The notes under the pieces were generated by a model. It saw only the letters and a program-made list of their open reading frames with translations. It did not search any database and had not been told where the DNA came from. Of a DNA stretch of 35,620 bases, positions 1 to 8,105 are shown piece after piece. The translations under genes and the position numbers were made by a program. Positions within the stretch are counted from its first letter, which is position 1, and every line of letters starts with the position of its first letter. Source of the stretch: Mycobacterium sp. 1081908.1 (GTDB taxonomy: Bacteria; Actinomycetota; Actinomycetes; Mycobacteriales; Mycobacteriaceae); the NCBI RefSeq assembly GCF_001673535.1, contig NZ_LZLY01000036.1, positions 1 through 35,620 of the forward strand. The letters run 5' to 3'.

Positions 1-791
1 GCGACGGTGCGACCGGACTCGACGAACGCCGCGATGCCGTCCAGGTCCTTGGCGCGCAGGATGCCGGCATCCACGGATACCCCGCCAATCGCGCTGCGCT
101 GCAAGAGGTCCCACGGCAACGCAGGTGCGCAGCTGTGCAGCAGCACGTCGGCGCCGACGGTCGCGACGCACGCGTCCAGCAGTCCCTGAGCGACAGCGTC
201 GTCGAGCGCGGCGACCGGGCTCAGCGCCGTGACCCCGGTCAGCTGGCCGCCCAACGCCGCCGGCAGCGACGGCTCGTCGAACTGCACCACCACCGGTGTG
301 TCGAGGCGGCGGGCCAGCGACGCGCGATGCGCCGCAACGCCTTCCGCCAGCGACGCCGCCAGGTCGCGCACGGCGCCCGGGTCGGTGATGGCCCGGTGGC
401 CGTTGGCGAGCTCGAGCCCGGCGGCCAGCGTGATCGGCCCGGGCGCTTGCACCTTGACCACCCGCCCGGCGCCGCGCAGCCCCGCCGTCTCCCAGGCCTC
501 CTCCAGCGCGTCCGTGTCCTCGTCGAGGAGGCTGACGGCGCGGCGCGTCACGGCGCCGGGTCGGGCGGCGATGCGGTAGCCGCGGGGCACCGTGTCGATG
601 GCCACGTCGACCAGCAGCGCGCCGGCCCGCCCGAGCAGGTCGGCGCCCACTCCGCGGGCGGGCAGCTCGACGATGTGGGCCAGCGCGCCCGCCAGCTCGC
701 CGACCACCACCTCGGCGGCCCCGCGCGCCGCGGTGCCGGGCCACGATCCGACGCCGCTGGCCCTCGCGAACGGATGCGCGAAAACACTCAC
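1..791 (-). CDS. MetE-like (vitamin B12-independent methionine synthase family) protein, C-terminus outside window
   Basis: The minus-strand frame from GTG at 791 opens SVFAHPFARASGVGSWPGT and continues with an uninterrupted acidic/alanine-rich protein that runs off the left edge, so only the first ~263 residues are present. The GVGSWPG start, a central VQFDEPSLPAAL segment and a later LLHSCAPALPWD segment (Asp/Glu and His/Cys of the kind that bind substrate and zinc in MetE) place it in the UROD/MetE superfamily. It matches Rv3015c of M. tuberculosis by recall, including its position divergent from lpqA. That family is much shorter than true MetE (about 750 residues), so methionine synthase activity is not implied; it may act on another methyl or thiol substrate. 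The start was chosen because the family begins with this SVFA-type sequence; a GTG in another frame at 787 gives an arginine-rich shadow. Confidence 0.85.
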   Translation of the reverse strand, partial: MSVFAHPFARASGVGSWPGTAARGAAEVVVGELAGALAHIVELPARGVGADLLGRAGALLVDVAIDTVPRGYRIAARPGAVTRRAVSLLDEDTDALEEAWETAGLRGAGRVVKVQAPGPITLAAGLELANGHRAITDPGAVRDLAASLAEGVAAHRASLARRLDTPVVVQFDEPSLPAALGGQLTGVTALSPVAALDDAVAQGLLDACVATVGADVLLHSCAPALPWDLLQRSAIGGVSVDAGILRAKDLDGIAAFVESGRTV

Positions 792-879
792 CGGCCAACC
801 GTATTCGACGCCGCGATCGGCTCCGGTCGCCAGGGGTGTTCGGGGCGGGGTAGGTTCATGCCGAGAAGGGTGCAAAACG

Positions 880-1530
880 GTGGGGCGCAGGGCGAGACTG
901 GCACGGACAAGGCCGCTGCTGTTGTGTGGCGCGGTGTTGCTGACGGCGGCGTGCACCCGGGTGGTCGGCGGCACCCCCCTCGCGGGATTCGGGCCCGCCG
1001 CCAAGGGCGTTCAGGGCGTCAACGTCGACACCATCCTGCTGGACCAGTCGCGGATGCGCGCCATCACCGGTGCCGGCGAGCACCTCACGATCATTCCCTC
1101 GATGGACGGCAACCGCCCCGTGGACATCGACGCCCTCGCCGAGGCCACGCCGGCGGAATGCCGGTTCCTCTACGCCGAGACGGCGACCTTCGGCCCCGAC
1201 ATCGAGGAGTTTCACAAGACGACATTCCAGGACCCGCCCGACGGCGCTTTGATCTCCGAGGGCGCCGCCGCCTACCAAGACGTCGACACGGCGCGGCGCG
1301 CCTTCCGCGCCCTGGTGGGCGCCGTCGGCGGCTGCGCGGGTGACTCGGCGGGCGACTTGTTGGTGGGCGAGTGGACGGCGGACGCGAACTCCCTGCACCT
1401 GCGGCCCGGCGGGTGCGGTCGCGACTACCGGGTGCTGAAGGTGGCCATGGTGGAGGTCACGTTCTGCGGCTTCGCGCAATCGGTATCCGACATCGTGATG
1501 ACGAACATCGCCGCGAACATCCCTAGCTAG
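880..1530 (+). CDS. lpqA: Lipoprotein LpqA
   Basis: A 216-residue exported lipoprotein. GTG at 880 has a purine-rich ribosome site (GAGAAGGG, 863-870) about 9 bases upstream. The N-terminus has arginines, then a hydrophobic stretch (RPLLLCGAVLLTAACTR) ending in a lipobox LTAAC, so the mature protein would be lipidated on that cysteine and anchored outside the cytoplasmic membrane. The rest is a soluble domain with paired cysteines (AECRF, GGCAG, GGCGRD, FCGF) that could form disulfides. I recognise no catalytic motif. It is divergent from the Rv3015c-like gene and ends 1 base before the convergent DUF4190 gene. The pairing with an Rv3015c-like gene supports LpqA (Rv3016), whose function is unknown. 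Confidence 0.85.
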   Translation: MGRRARLARTRPLLLCGAVLLTAACTRVVGGTPLAGFGPAAKGVQGVNVDTILLDQSRMRAITGAGEHLTIIPSMDGNRPVDIDALAEATPAECRFLYAETATFGPDIEEFHKTTFQDPPDGALISEGAAAYQDVDTARRAFRALVGAVGGCAGDSAGDLLVGEWTADANSLHLRPGGCGRDYRVLKVAMVEVTFCGFAQSVSDIVMTNIAANIPS

Positions 1531-1531
1531 C

Positions 1532-1816
1532 TCACCAGTGCGCGGTGGCCAGCAGCTCGAAGTTGGGGTGGCCGTACTTGACCCACATCGCCACGTGCAG
1601 GGCGGTCATGGCCGCCGAGACCGCCAGGGCCGCGATCGCCAGCCCGAAACCGTTCTCCCCGCGGCGCCTGACCTGGTGCAGCGCGACGACGGCAAAGATG
1701 GTGCTCAGCAGCGGGCTGCCGTACATGCCCATCAGGCTCAGCACGAAGGCCGCGATGGCCCAGGCGTTGGTCTGGACGGTCGGCACCTCACGGGCCGCGA
1801 CTTGCTGGGTGGTCAT
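1532..1816 (-). CDS. Small DUF4190-type membrane protein
   Basis: A 94-residue protein starting MTTQQVAAREVPTVQTNAWA. ATG at 1816 is preceded by AGGAG (1826-1830) with a 9-base gap, which decides this start over an upstream in-frame extension. Two hydrophobic segments are visible, AIAAFVLSLMGMYGSPLLSTIFAVVAL and GLAIAALAVSAAMTALHVAMW, joined by a basic loop HQVRRRGENG; this layout is that of DUF4190 proteins, which have no assigned biochemical role. It lies 79 bp downstream of mnmA on the same strand and may be read through from that operon. In H37Rv this interval holds the esx/PE/PPE block instead. Confidence 0.8.
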   Translation of the reverse strand: MTTQQVAAREVPTVQTNAWAIAAFVLSLMGMYGSPLLSTIFAVVALHQVRRRGENGFGLAIAALAVSAAMTALHVAMWVKYGHPNFELLATAHW

Positions 1817-1895
1817 CTGCGTTGGCTCCTTTCCTGGCGTCAGGGAAAGGATCGGAAACCGCCCTTGGCGGATCCTCAACGAATTCTTGGGGCGC

Positions 1896-2972
1896 TCAGC
1901 GTCTGGTGGCGGAGATGGTGGCGCTGCCGAGCACCTCGTCGCCGTCGGGGTCCGGGCGGTACAGCACCAGCGTCTGCCCGGGCGCCACTCCGCGCAGCGG
2001 GTTCCGCAGCCGCACGACGAGCTCGTCGCCGACCAGTTCGGCGACCGCGCCCACCGTCTCGCCGTGCGCGCGCACCTGGACCGCGCACTCGACGGGGCCC
2101 TCCGGCGGGGCTCCGGCGGTGAAGATCGGGGACCGCCCGACCAGGCCGTGCACGTCGAGGTCGGCCGACTCCCCCACCTCGACCGTCCCCGTCGCGGCGT
2201 CGATCGACGTCACGTAGCGCGGACGGCCGGTCGGTCCCGGGCCGGCGATGCCCAGGCCCTTGCGCTGCCCGATGGTGAAACCGTGCACCCCGTCGTGGGT
2301 GGCCAGGACGGCGCCGTCGGTGGTGACGACGGTGCCGCGGCGCACCCCGATGCGCTCCCCCAGAAAGGCCCGGGTGTCGCCGGACGGGATGAAGCAGATG
2401 TCGTGGCTGTCCGGCTTGTCGGCGACGGCCAGGCCGCGACGGGCCGCCTCGGCCCGGATGTCGGGCTTCGGGGTGTCCCCGATCGGGAACGCCGCGCGCC
2501 GCAACTGCTCGGCGGTCAGCACGGCCAGCACGTAGGACTGGTCCTTGTCCCGGTCGACGGCGCGGCGCAGCCGCCCACCGGACAGCCGGGCGTAGTGGCC
2601 GGTGGCCACCGTGTCGAAGCCCAGCGCAACGGCTTTCGCCGACAGCGCCGAGAACTTGATCCGCTGGTTACACCGAACGCAGGGGTTCGGGGTCTCCCCG
2701 CGGGCGTACGACTCGACGAAATCGTCGATCACGTCCGCCTTGAACCTATCCGCGAAATCCCAGACGTAGAAGGGGATTCCGAGCACGTCGGCGACCCGGC
2801 GCGCGTCCGAGGCGTCTTCCTTCGAACAGCAGCCCCGCGAGCCGGTGCGCAACGTGCCCGGCGCGGACGACAGCGCCAGGTGCACCCCGACCACGTCGTG
2901 CCCGGCGTCGACCATGCGAGCGGCGGCGACGGACGAATCGACGCCGCCACTCATCGCGGCGAGGACCTTCAC
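1896..2972 (-). CDS. mnmA: tRNA-specific 2-thiouridylase MnmA
   Basis: A 358-residue enzyme that makes 2-thiouridine at the wobble position (U34) of Lys, Glu and Gln tRNAs in the cytoplasm, using ATP and sulfur passed from a cysteine desulfurase. The PP-loop SGGVDSS is at residues 8-14. The catalytic cysteines are C101 (in [12 protein letters not shown]) and C193 (in SHDICFIP), and GHYARL and [11 protein letters not shown] are family motifs. The C-terminal beta-barrel ends at [10 protein letters not shown], and full length is normal. GTG at 2972 directly follows the TAA of the cysteine desulfurase gene with no spacer, so the sulfur donor and user are in one operon. Mycobacterial equivalent: Rv3024c (trmU). 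Confidence 0.96.
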   Translation of the reverse strand: MKVLAAMSGGVDSSVAAARMVDAGHDVVGVHLALSSAPGTLRTGSRGCCSKEDASDARRVADVLGIPFYVWDFADRFKADVIDDFVESYARGETPNPCVRCNQRIKFSALSAKAVALGFDTVATGHYARLSGGRLRRAVDRDKDQSYVLAVLTAEQLRRAAFPIGDTPKPDIRAEAARRGLAVADKPDSHDICFIPSGDTRAFLGERIGVRRGTVVTTDGAVLATHDGVHGFTIGQRKGLGIAGPGPTGRPRYVTSIDAATGTVEVGESADLDVHGLVGRSPIFTAGAPPEGPVECAVQVRAHGETVGAVAELVGDELVVRLRNPLRGVAPGQTLVLYRPDPDGDEVLGSATISATRR

Positions 2973-4175
2973 TTACGGCGCCCCCGCGGCGGCCAGCGCG
3001 GCGCGCCGGGCGCGGTCAACGGCCGCGGGCAGCACCCGCAAGACGGCGTCCACGTCGGCGTCGACGCTGGTGTGCCCCAACGAAAGTCGCAGTGATCCGC
3101 GGGCGCTCGCCGGGTCGGCGCCCATCGCGACCAGCACGTGCGACGGCTGCGCCACACCGGCGGTGCACGCCGAGCCGGTCGAACACTCGATGCCGTTGGC
3201 GTCCAACAGCATCAACAGCGCGTCGCCCTCGCAGCCGCGGAACGTGAAGTGCGCGTTGCCCGGCAACCGCTGGGGGTACCTCCCGCTTGCGGGGGACGGG
3301 TCGCGGGCGCCGTTGAGGCTGACGTCGTCGATGCCGGCCAGGACGCCCTCGACCAGCCGGTCGCGCAACACGCGTAGCCGCGCGCTGTTGGGCTCGAGTG
3401 CGTCCACCGCGATCCGGGCCGCCGCCGCCATTCCGACGGCGCCGGCGACATCCGGTGTGCCGGAACGGATGTCGCGTTCCTGCCCGCCGCCGTGCGACAG
3501 CGGCACGCAGGCCACGTCGCGGCGCAGCAGCAGCGCCCCCACGGCGGGCGGACCGCCGAACTTGTGCGCGGTCACGCTCATCGCCGACAGCCCGCTGGCC
3601 GCGAAGTCGACCGGCAACTGCCCCACCGCCTGGACGGCGTCGCTGTGCATCGGGACGCCGAATTCGGCGGCGACGGCGGCGAGTTCGGCGACCGGCAGCA
3701 CGGTGCCGACCTCGTTGTTGGCCCACATCACGGACACGAGAGCGACGTCGTCCTGGCCCTGCAACGCCTCGCGCAGCGCGGCCGGCGACACCGAGCCGTC
3801 CGCGGCGGTGGGCAGCCAGGTCACCTCGGCGCCCTCGTGTTCGACGAGCCAGTTCACCGAGTCCAGCACGGCGTGGTGTTCGACCTCACTGACGACGATG
3901 CGCCGGCGCGACGGGTCGGCGCCGCGCCGGGCCCAATAGATGCCCTTGACGGCGAGGTTGTCGCTCTCGGTGCCGCCCGCGGTGAAGATGACCTCGGACG
4001 GGCGCGCGCCCAGTTTGTCGGCGATCAGCTCGCGGGATTCCTCGATGCGCCGCCGCGCCGCCCGCCCGCTGGTGTGCAGCGAGGACGCGTTGCCGACGGT
4101 GCCGAGCGCGGCCGTCATCGCCTCGATGGCGGCGGGGTGCATCGGGGTGGTGGCGGCGTGATCGAGGTAGACCAT
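2973..4175 (-). CDS. iscS: Cysteine desulfurase, IscS/NifS type (PLP)
   Basis: A 400-residue class V aminotransferase-fold enzyme that takes sulfur from cysteine as a persulfide and hands it to partners such as MnmA and Fe-S assembly. Starting at ATG 4175 ([10 protein letters not shown], the standard family N-terminus; an earlier GTG at 4187 adds only four residues), the pyridoxal phosphate lysine is K205 in SVTAHKFGG, the His stacking on the cofactor is in VEHHAVL (~100), and the active-site Cys is C337 in STGSACTAG. All expected elements are present. It lies 33 bases after the PlsC gene and abuts mnmA, so tRNA thiolation is a likely main output. Equivalent to Rv3025c. Confidence 0.95.
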   Translation of the reverse strand: MVYLDHAATTPMHPAAIEAMTAALGTVGNASSLHTSGRAARRRIEESRELIADKLGARPSEVIFTAGGTESDNLAVKGIYWARRGADPSRRRIVVSEVEHHAVLDSVNWLVEHEGAEVTWLPTAADGSVSPAALREALQGQDDVALVSVMWANNEVGTVLPVAELAAVAAEFGVPMHSDAVQAVGQLPVDFAASGLSAMSVTAHKFGGPPAVGALLLRRDVACVPLSHGGGQERDIRSGTPDVAGAVGMAAAARIAVDALEPNSARLRVLRDRLVEGVLAGIDDVSLNGARDPSPASGRYPQRLPGNAHFTFRGCEGDALLMLLDANGIECSTGSACTAGVAQPSHVLVAMGADPASARGSLRLSLGHTSVDADVDAVLRVLPAAVDRARRAALAAAGAP

Positions 4176-4208
4176 GACGCGCCCCACGATACCCGCAGGT
4201 CCGAAAGG

Positions 4209-5030
4209 CTAAGCCACCAGCACGTGGCGGCGGTCCGGGCGCTGCGGCACGCCCAGGCCCACCGCGGACTCGCAGCGTCGGGCCAGCGCCCGCCGGTCGG
4301 CGCCCGGCAGCTGCAGCGATTCCACGTGAACGTGCGCCACGGTGCGGCGCACGGCCAGCAACCGGCACATCGACCGCCACAGCGTGTCGTCACCGACGAA
4401 GGCCGGAGCGGTCGACACGCCGCCGTCGGCGTGGTGGTAGGTCAACCGGAGGGGCTGCACCGGGCGGCCGGCGTCGATCGCGGCCTGGAACATCGCCGGA
4501 TAGAACGTCCCGGATGCCCGCCCGCACCACGTGGTGCCCTCCGGAAACGCCACCACCGTCTGACCCGCGCGCAGCCGGTGCGCGACGGCCTCGACGACAC
4601 ACGGCAGCCGCCGCAGGTTGGCCCGTTCGATGGGAATGATCTTGAGCAGGCGCACCGAAAGATCACCGAACAAATCGGCCCGGGCCACGAACGACCCGGG
4701 CAACACCGAGCCGATGGCGAACACGTCCAACCAGGACATGTGGGGGCTGACCACCAGGACCCCACGCAGGTTGCGGATCGGGCTGCCGGACACGCTCATC
4801 CGGACACCGAAGCAACGCAGCACCACCCGGCAGCAGAACCGTTGCACCCGCGCCCGGCCGGGCAGCGGCACCAGGGCCAGCGGCACCACCAGCGCCAACA
4901 GCAGCGCCAGCAGGACGCGAAGCGTCACCCGGAGCACCACCCGCCACCGCGCCGGGGCGGGACCGACACGCACGCAGCTGCTGTCGCACGTCGCGCGTGG
5001 CAGCCAGGCGTGGGCCCCGGGGGTGTTCAC
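4209..5030 (-). CDS. PlsC-family 1-acyl-glycerol-3-phosphate-type acyltransferase (OlsA-like candidate)
   Basis: A 273-residue membrane-associated acyltransferase. A strongly hydrophobic segment at residues 31-56 should anchor it. The catalytic HX4D motif is H97-D102 (HMSWLD) and motif III FPEGT is at 162-166, followed by a ligand-contact region PVQPLRL. It would acylate a hydroxyl on a phospholipid or lyso-lipid precursor. GTG at 5030 overlaps the TGA of the upstream N-acyltransferase by 4 bp, so the two are translationally coupled. In many bacteria an OlsB-type N-acyltransferase next to a PlsC-type enzyme makes ornithine or other amino-acid lipids; this is the best hypothesis here, with general lysophosphatidate acyltransferase as the alternative. 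Equivalent to Rv3026c. Confidence 0.88.
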   Translation of the reverse strand: MNTPGAHAWLPRATCDSSCVRVGPAPARWRVVLRVTLRVLLALLLALVVPLALVPLPGRARVQRFCCRVVLRCFGVRMSVSGSPIRNLRGVLVVSPHMSWLDVFAIGSVLPGSFVARADLFGDLSVRLLKIIPIERANLRRLPCVVEAVAHRLRAGQTVVAFPEGTTWCGRASGTFYPAMFQAAIDAGRPVQPLRLTYHHADGGVSTAPAFVGDDTLWRSMCRLLAVRRTVAHVHVESLQLPGADRRALARRCESAVGLGVPQRPDRRHVLVA

Positions 5031-5875
5031 TGCGCGCCGCCCACCATTTCGGAAGCCGCCGACACCGACCGCAGCCTCTTGAGATATCGGGTGTCCGCGC
5101 GTCGTTTGTCCAGCAGCACGCAGAAGTCGCCGACACCGAAGTCCGGGTCATGCGCGGGCTCGCCGCAGACCTGGGCGCCCAGCCGGAGGTAGCCGCGCAT
5201 CAGCGGCGGGACGGCGGGCCGCGGCGGCGCGGGGATGTCGTCGAGGGCGCGCCCGGCCACCCGGACCGGGCGGTGCGGGTGCACCCGGTACCGCGCCGGC
5301 GCGGCGTGGCGGTTCAGGATGAAGTCGCGCACCCCGCGCAGCTGGCTGCCGGGAGAGTCGCCGTCGGATTCGTCGCCGATGGGCACCGACACGCAGCCGG
5401 TCACGTAGTCGTAGCCGTAGCGATCCAGGTAGGCCAGGATGCCCGCCCACATCAGCAGCACGACGCCACCGTTGCGGTGACCGTCGCGGACCACCGCGCG
5501 TCCCATCTCCACCAACGACGGCCGCAGCGGGTCGAAGGCGCGAACGTCGAATTCCGTTGCGGTGTAAAGCCCCCCGGCCGCGATGGCGCCGGTGGGCGCC
5601 AGCATCCGGTAGCAACCCACCAGCTCGCCGGTGTCGTCGTCGCGGACCAGGAGGTGGTCGCAGTGTTCGTCGAACCTGTCGACGTCGAGGCGCTCCGTAC
5701 CGGTCACCGGCAGGGCGAAGCCCGGTGTGCTGGTGAACACGTCGTACCGCAGGCGCTGCGCCGCCTCGATCAAGGTGGGATCGGTGGACAGCAACAGCGA
5801 ATAGCGCGGACCGGCCGAACCGGTCGCCGCGCCGTGCGGCTTGTCGCTGGCGATCAGGACAGAAGCAATGCTCAT
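5027..5875 (-). CDS. GNAT-fold N-acyltransferase (Acetyltransf_5, OlsB-like)
   Basis: A 282-residue soluble protein, first gene of the operon that continues through the PlsC enzyme to iscS and mnmA. The segment YSLLLSTDPTLIEAAQRLRYDVFTSTPGF, followed by RFDEHCDHLLVRDDDTGELVGCYRML and VEMGRAVVRDGHRNG, is the layout of the COG3176 'hemolysin-like' GNAT family that includes ornithine N-acyltransferase OlsB. It would transfer a 3-hydroxyacyl or other fatty acyl chain from ACP or CoA to an amino group. The C-terminal ~80 residues (PPLMRGYLRLGAQVCGEPAHDPDFGVGDF) fit the same family. ATG 5875 lacks a strong ribosome site. Equivalent to Rv3027c; its substrate is not established by the sequence. Confidence 0.85.
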   Translation of the reverse strand: MSIASVLIASDKPHGAATGSAGPRYSLLLSTDPTLIEAAQRLRYDVFTSTPGFALPVTGTERLDVDRFDEHCDHLLVRDDDTGELVGCYRMLAPTGAIAAGGLYTATEFDVRAFDPLRPSLVEMGRAVVRDGHRNGGVVLLMWAGILAYLDRYGYDYVTGCVSVPIGDESDGDSPGSQLRGVRDFILNRHAAPARYRVHPHRPVRVAGRALDDIPAPPRPAVPPLMRGYLRLGAQVCGEPAHDPDFGVGDFCVLLDKRRADTRYLKRLRSVSAASEMVGGAQ

Positions 5876-5879
5876 GGGA

Positions 5880-5940
5880 ACAACGTCGCGTAGTCGTTGT
5901 GCTATTCGGCATCGACGCTGTGACGTGTCGGTGCACGTCA
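5880..5940. promoter_or_regulatory. Two inverted repeats upstream of the acyltransferase operon
   Basis: TGACGTG (5921-5927) and CACGTCA (5934-5940) form perfect 7-base arms around a 6-base spacer, about 46-65 bp before the start at 5875. A second pair, ACAACG (5880-5885) and CGTTGT (5895-5900), lies just upstream of the start codon. The first is spaced like a dimeric repressor site; the second could be an operator or a 5' leader hairpin. No regulator is identified. Confidence 0.4.
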
Positions 5941-6020
5941 GATGACGACATATCGCGAAAATCGGCGCTGTCTGACCGTGCGGTTAACAGACGAATGACC
6001 GCCGGTGCGCGTCCGGCCAG

Positions 6021-6070
6021 CAGACGCAAAAGCCCCCGACACGCCGAACGTGCGGGGGCCTTTGCGTCTG
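6021..6070 (-). terminator. Probable intrinsic terminator after etfA
   Basis: CAGACGCAAA (6021-6030) pairs perfectly with TTTGCGTCTG (6061-6070), and a second GC stem (GCCCCCG with CGGGGGC) and a short CACG/CGTG stem lie inside it, giving a long near-continuous hairpin 14 bp beyond the etfA stop. Read on the minus strand the descending GC arm runs into TTTT. Its near symmetry could also stop transcription from the plus strand. Confidence 0.65.
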
Positions 6071-6083
6071 GTGGCGCGAGAAC

Positions 6084-7040
6084 TCAGCCCTTGCGGGCCT
6101 TGATCGCGTCGGTCAGCTGCGGGGCGACCTTGAACAGGTCGCCCACCACGCCGTAGTCGGCGATCTCGAAGATGGGTGCCTCTTCGTCCTTGTTGACCGC
6201 GACGATGGTCTTCGAGGTCTGCATGCCCGCCCGGTGCTGGATCGCCCCGGAGATGCCCAGCGCGATGTAGAGCTGCGGCGACACCGTCTTGCCGGTCTGG
6301 CCGACCTGGAACTGGCCCGGGTAGTAGCCGGAGTCGACCGCGGCGCGCGACGCACCCACGGCGGCGCCCAACGAGTCGGCCAGCGCCTCGACCACGCTGA
6401 AGTTCTCCGCGCTGCCGACGCCGCGACCACCGGAGACGACGATGGTGGCCTCCGTCAGCTCGGGCCGGTCACCGGCGACCGCGGGCTCGCGGGCGGTGAC
6501 CTTGGTGGCGTTCTCGGCGGCGGCCGGCACCTCCACGGTGACCTGCTCACCGGCGCCGGCGGCCGGCTCCGCGTCGACGGCACCGGCGCGAACGGTGATC
6601 ACCGGGGTGTCGCCGTTGGCCTGCGCCTCGACGGTGAACGCGCCACCGAAGATGGAGTGCACGCCCTTGTTGCCCTCTTTGACCTCGACCACGTCGACCA
6701 GCAGGCCCGATCCGATCCGCGCCGCGAGCCGGCCCGCGATCTCCTTGCCGTCGGCGCCGGCGGCCAGCAGCACGGCGGCGGGCGAGCTGGATTCGGCCAC
6801 CGAAGCCAGCACGTCGACGACCGGGGTGATCAGGTAGGAGTCCACGTCGTCGGACTCGGCGACGTAGATTTTGGCGGCGCCGGCCTCCTTCAGCCCGTCG
6901 GCCAGCGGCGCGGCCGTGCCGGGCGCGCCGACGACGACGGCGGACGGCTCGCCCAGCGCCCGGGCGGCGGTGATCAGTTCGGAGGTGACCTTCTTCAGCG
7001 CGCCTTCGGCGTGCTCGACCAACACAAGTACTTCAGCCAT
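6084..7040 (-). CDS. etfA: Electron transfer flavoprotein alpha subunit (EtfA/FixB)
   Basis: A 318-residue FAD-carrying subunit that, with EtfB, accepts electrons from acyl-CoA dehydrogenases and passes them to the quinone pool. The N-terminal half starts [17 protein letters not shown]. The C-terminal FAD-binding half shows [13 protein letters not shown] (~213-225), [22 protein letters not shown] and [11 protein letters not shown], and [20 protein letters not shown], all hallmark segments, so FAD binding should be intact. It follows etfB on the same strand with a 39-base gap and is followed by a strong hairpin. Equivalent to Rv3028c (fixB). Mycobacteria with many FadE enzymes depend on this pair for lipid oxidation. 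Confidence 0.97.
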   Translation of the reverse strand: MAEVLVLVEHAEGALKKVTSELITAARALGEPSAVVVGAPGTAAPLADGLKEAGAAKIYVAESDDVDSYLITPVVDVLASVAESSSPAAVLLAAGADGKEIAGRLAARIGSGLLVDVVEVKEGNKGVHSIFGGAFTVEAQANGDTPVITVRAGAVDAEPAAGAGEQVTVEVPAAAENATKVTAREPAVAGDRPELTEATIVVSGGRGVGSAENFSVVEALADSLGAAVGASRAAVDSGYYPGQFQVGQTGKTVSPQLYIALGISGAIQHRAGMQTSKTIVAVNKDEEAPIFEIADYGVVGDLFKVAPQLTDAIKARKG

Positions 7041-7079
7041 GGGTTATTTCGCTCTTCTCGTCCGTGGTTTCGTGCTCGT

Positions 7080-7880
7080 TCAGATGATCTTCTGGGCGAC
7101 CAGGTACTGGGCGACCTGGTTGCCGCCCTCGCCCTCGTCGGTGACCTTCTCGCCCGCGGTCTTGGGCGGCTTCGGCGTCGACGACAGCACGGTGGAGCCG
7201 GCGTTGGCCAGCCCGACCTCGTCGGCCTCGACCCCGATCTCGGCCAGCGTCAGCACCGTGACCTCTTTCTTCTTGGCGGCCATGATGCCCTTGAAGGACG
7301 GGAAGCGCGGTTCGTTGATCTTCTCGGTGACGCTGACCACCGCGGGCAGGGTGGCTTCGAGCGTGAACACGCCGTCGTCCGTCTCCCGCTCGCCGGTGAC
7401 CTTGCCGCCCTCGAGGGACAGCTTGCGCAGGTGGGTCAGCTGCGGCAGGCCCAGGTACTCGGCGATGATGGCCGGCACCGCACCGCCGACGCCGTCGGTC
7501 GCCTCGTTACCGGCGATGACCAGCTCGGTGCCCTCGATCGTGCCCAGCGCGCGCGCCAGGGCCCAGGCGGTCTGGATCACGTCCGAGCCGTGCATGCCAT
7601 CGTCCTTGAGGTGGACGGCCTTGTCGGCGCCCATCGACAGGGCCTTGCGGATCGCCTCGGTGGCCCGCTCGGGGCCGGCGGTCAGCACGGTCACCGACCC
7701 GTCGACGCCGTCGGCGGTCTCCTTCTCCCGGATCTGCAGCGCCTCTTCCACGGCGCGCTCGTTGATCTCGTCCAGCACCGCGTCGGCGGCCTCGCGGTCC
7801 AGCGTGTAATCGCCGTCGGTGAGCTTGCGCTCCGACCAGGTGTCTGGGACCTGCTTGATCAGGACCACGATGTTCGTCAT
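7080..7880 (-). CDS. etfB: Electron transfer flavoprotein beta subunit (EtfB/FixA)
   Basis: A 266-residue AMP-binding partner of EtfA. It begins MTNIVVLIKQVPDTWSERKL and has DEINERAVEEAL, VLTAGPERATEAIRKALSMGADKA and VIAGNEATDGVGGAVPAIIAEYLGLPQLTH, the standard beta-subunit segments. The ATG at 7880 was chosen over an upstream extension because the family begins here and GAGGAGG lies at 7894-7900 (spacing about 13, slightly long). It is the first gene of etfBA and is divergent from the methyltransferase at 8106 across a 225-bp intergenic region that contains an inverted repeat. Equivalent to Rv3029c (fixA). Confidence 0.97.
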   Translation of the reverse strand: MTNIVVLIKQVPDTWSERKLTDGDYTLDREAADAVLDEINERAVEEALQIREKETADGVDGSVTVLTAGPERATEAIRKALSMGADKAVHLKDDGMHGSDVIQTAWALARALGTIEGTELVIAGNEATDGVGGAVPAIIAEYLGLPQLTHLRKLSLEGGKVTGERETDDGVFTLEATLPAVVSVTEKINEPRFPSFKGIMAAKKKEVTVLTLAEIGVEADEVGLANAGSTVLSSTPKPPKTAGEKVTDEGEGGNQVAQYLVAQKII

Positions 7881-7961
7881 GAGTGTGGTTCGTCCTCCTC
7901 GAAGGGGTCGCGCAGCGGTCGTCTGCGGACCTCGGTCACGCACTTTAAGACTGCACGGAGT

Positions 7962-7977
7962 GTTACTGACGGGTAAC
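7962..7977. promoter_or_regulatory. Inverted repeat in the etfB / methyltransferase divergent promoter region
   Basis: GTTAC (7962-7966) and GTAAC (7973-7977) flank a 6-base centre (TGACGG). It lies 82-97 bp upstream of etfB and about 130 bp before the plus-strand gene, in the only sizeable gap between them. The size and symmetry suit a TetR-type dimer site. No specific regulator is assigned. Confidence 0.35.
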
Positions 7978-8105
7978 TTTGTGCGGTCTGCTCTCACACC
8001 ATAGCGGGTAGTACTGCACGTTCTTTCGCCCTGTCTGCCCCGTCCCACAACGGTGCCCAGTTCGCGGTTCGCGAATCGGACACTTCGCGTTAGCCTGCCT
8101 ATTCA

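Noticed and set aside
135..1343. Plus-strand 402-codon open frame across the left end
   Set aside because: Crosses the antisense of the MetE-like gene and the wrong frame of lpqA; no recognisable protein.
3492..5192. A long plus-strand open frame of about 566 codons opposite iscS and the acyltransferases
   Set aside because: Arginine/histidine/glycine-rich translation without domains, typical of the complementary strand of GC-rich genes; both real genes are on the minus strand.
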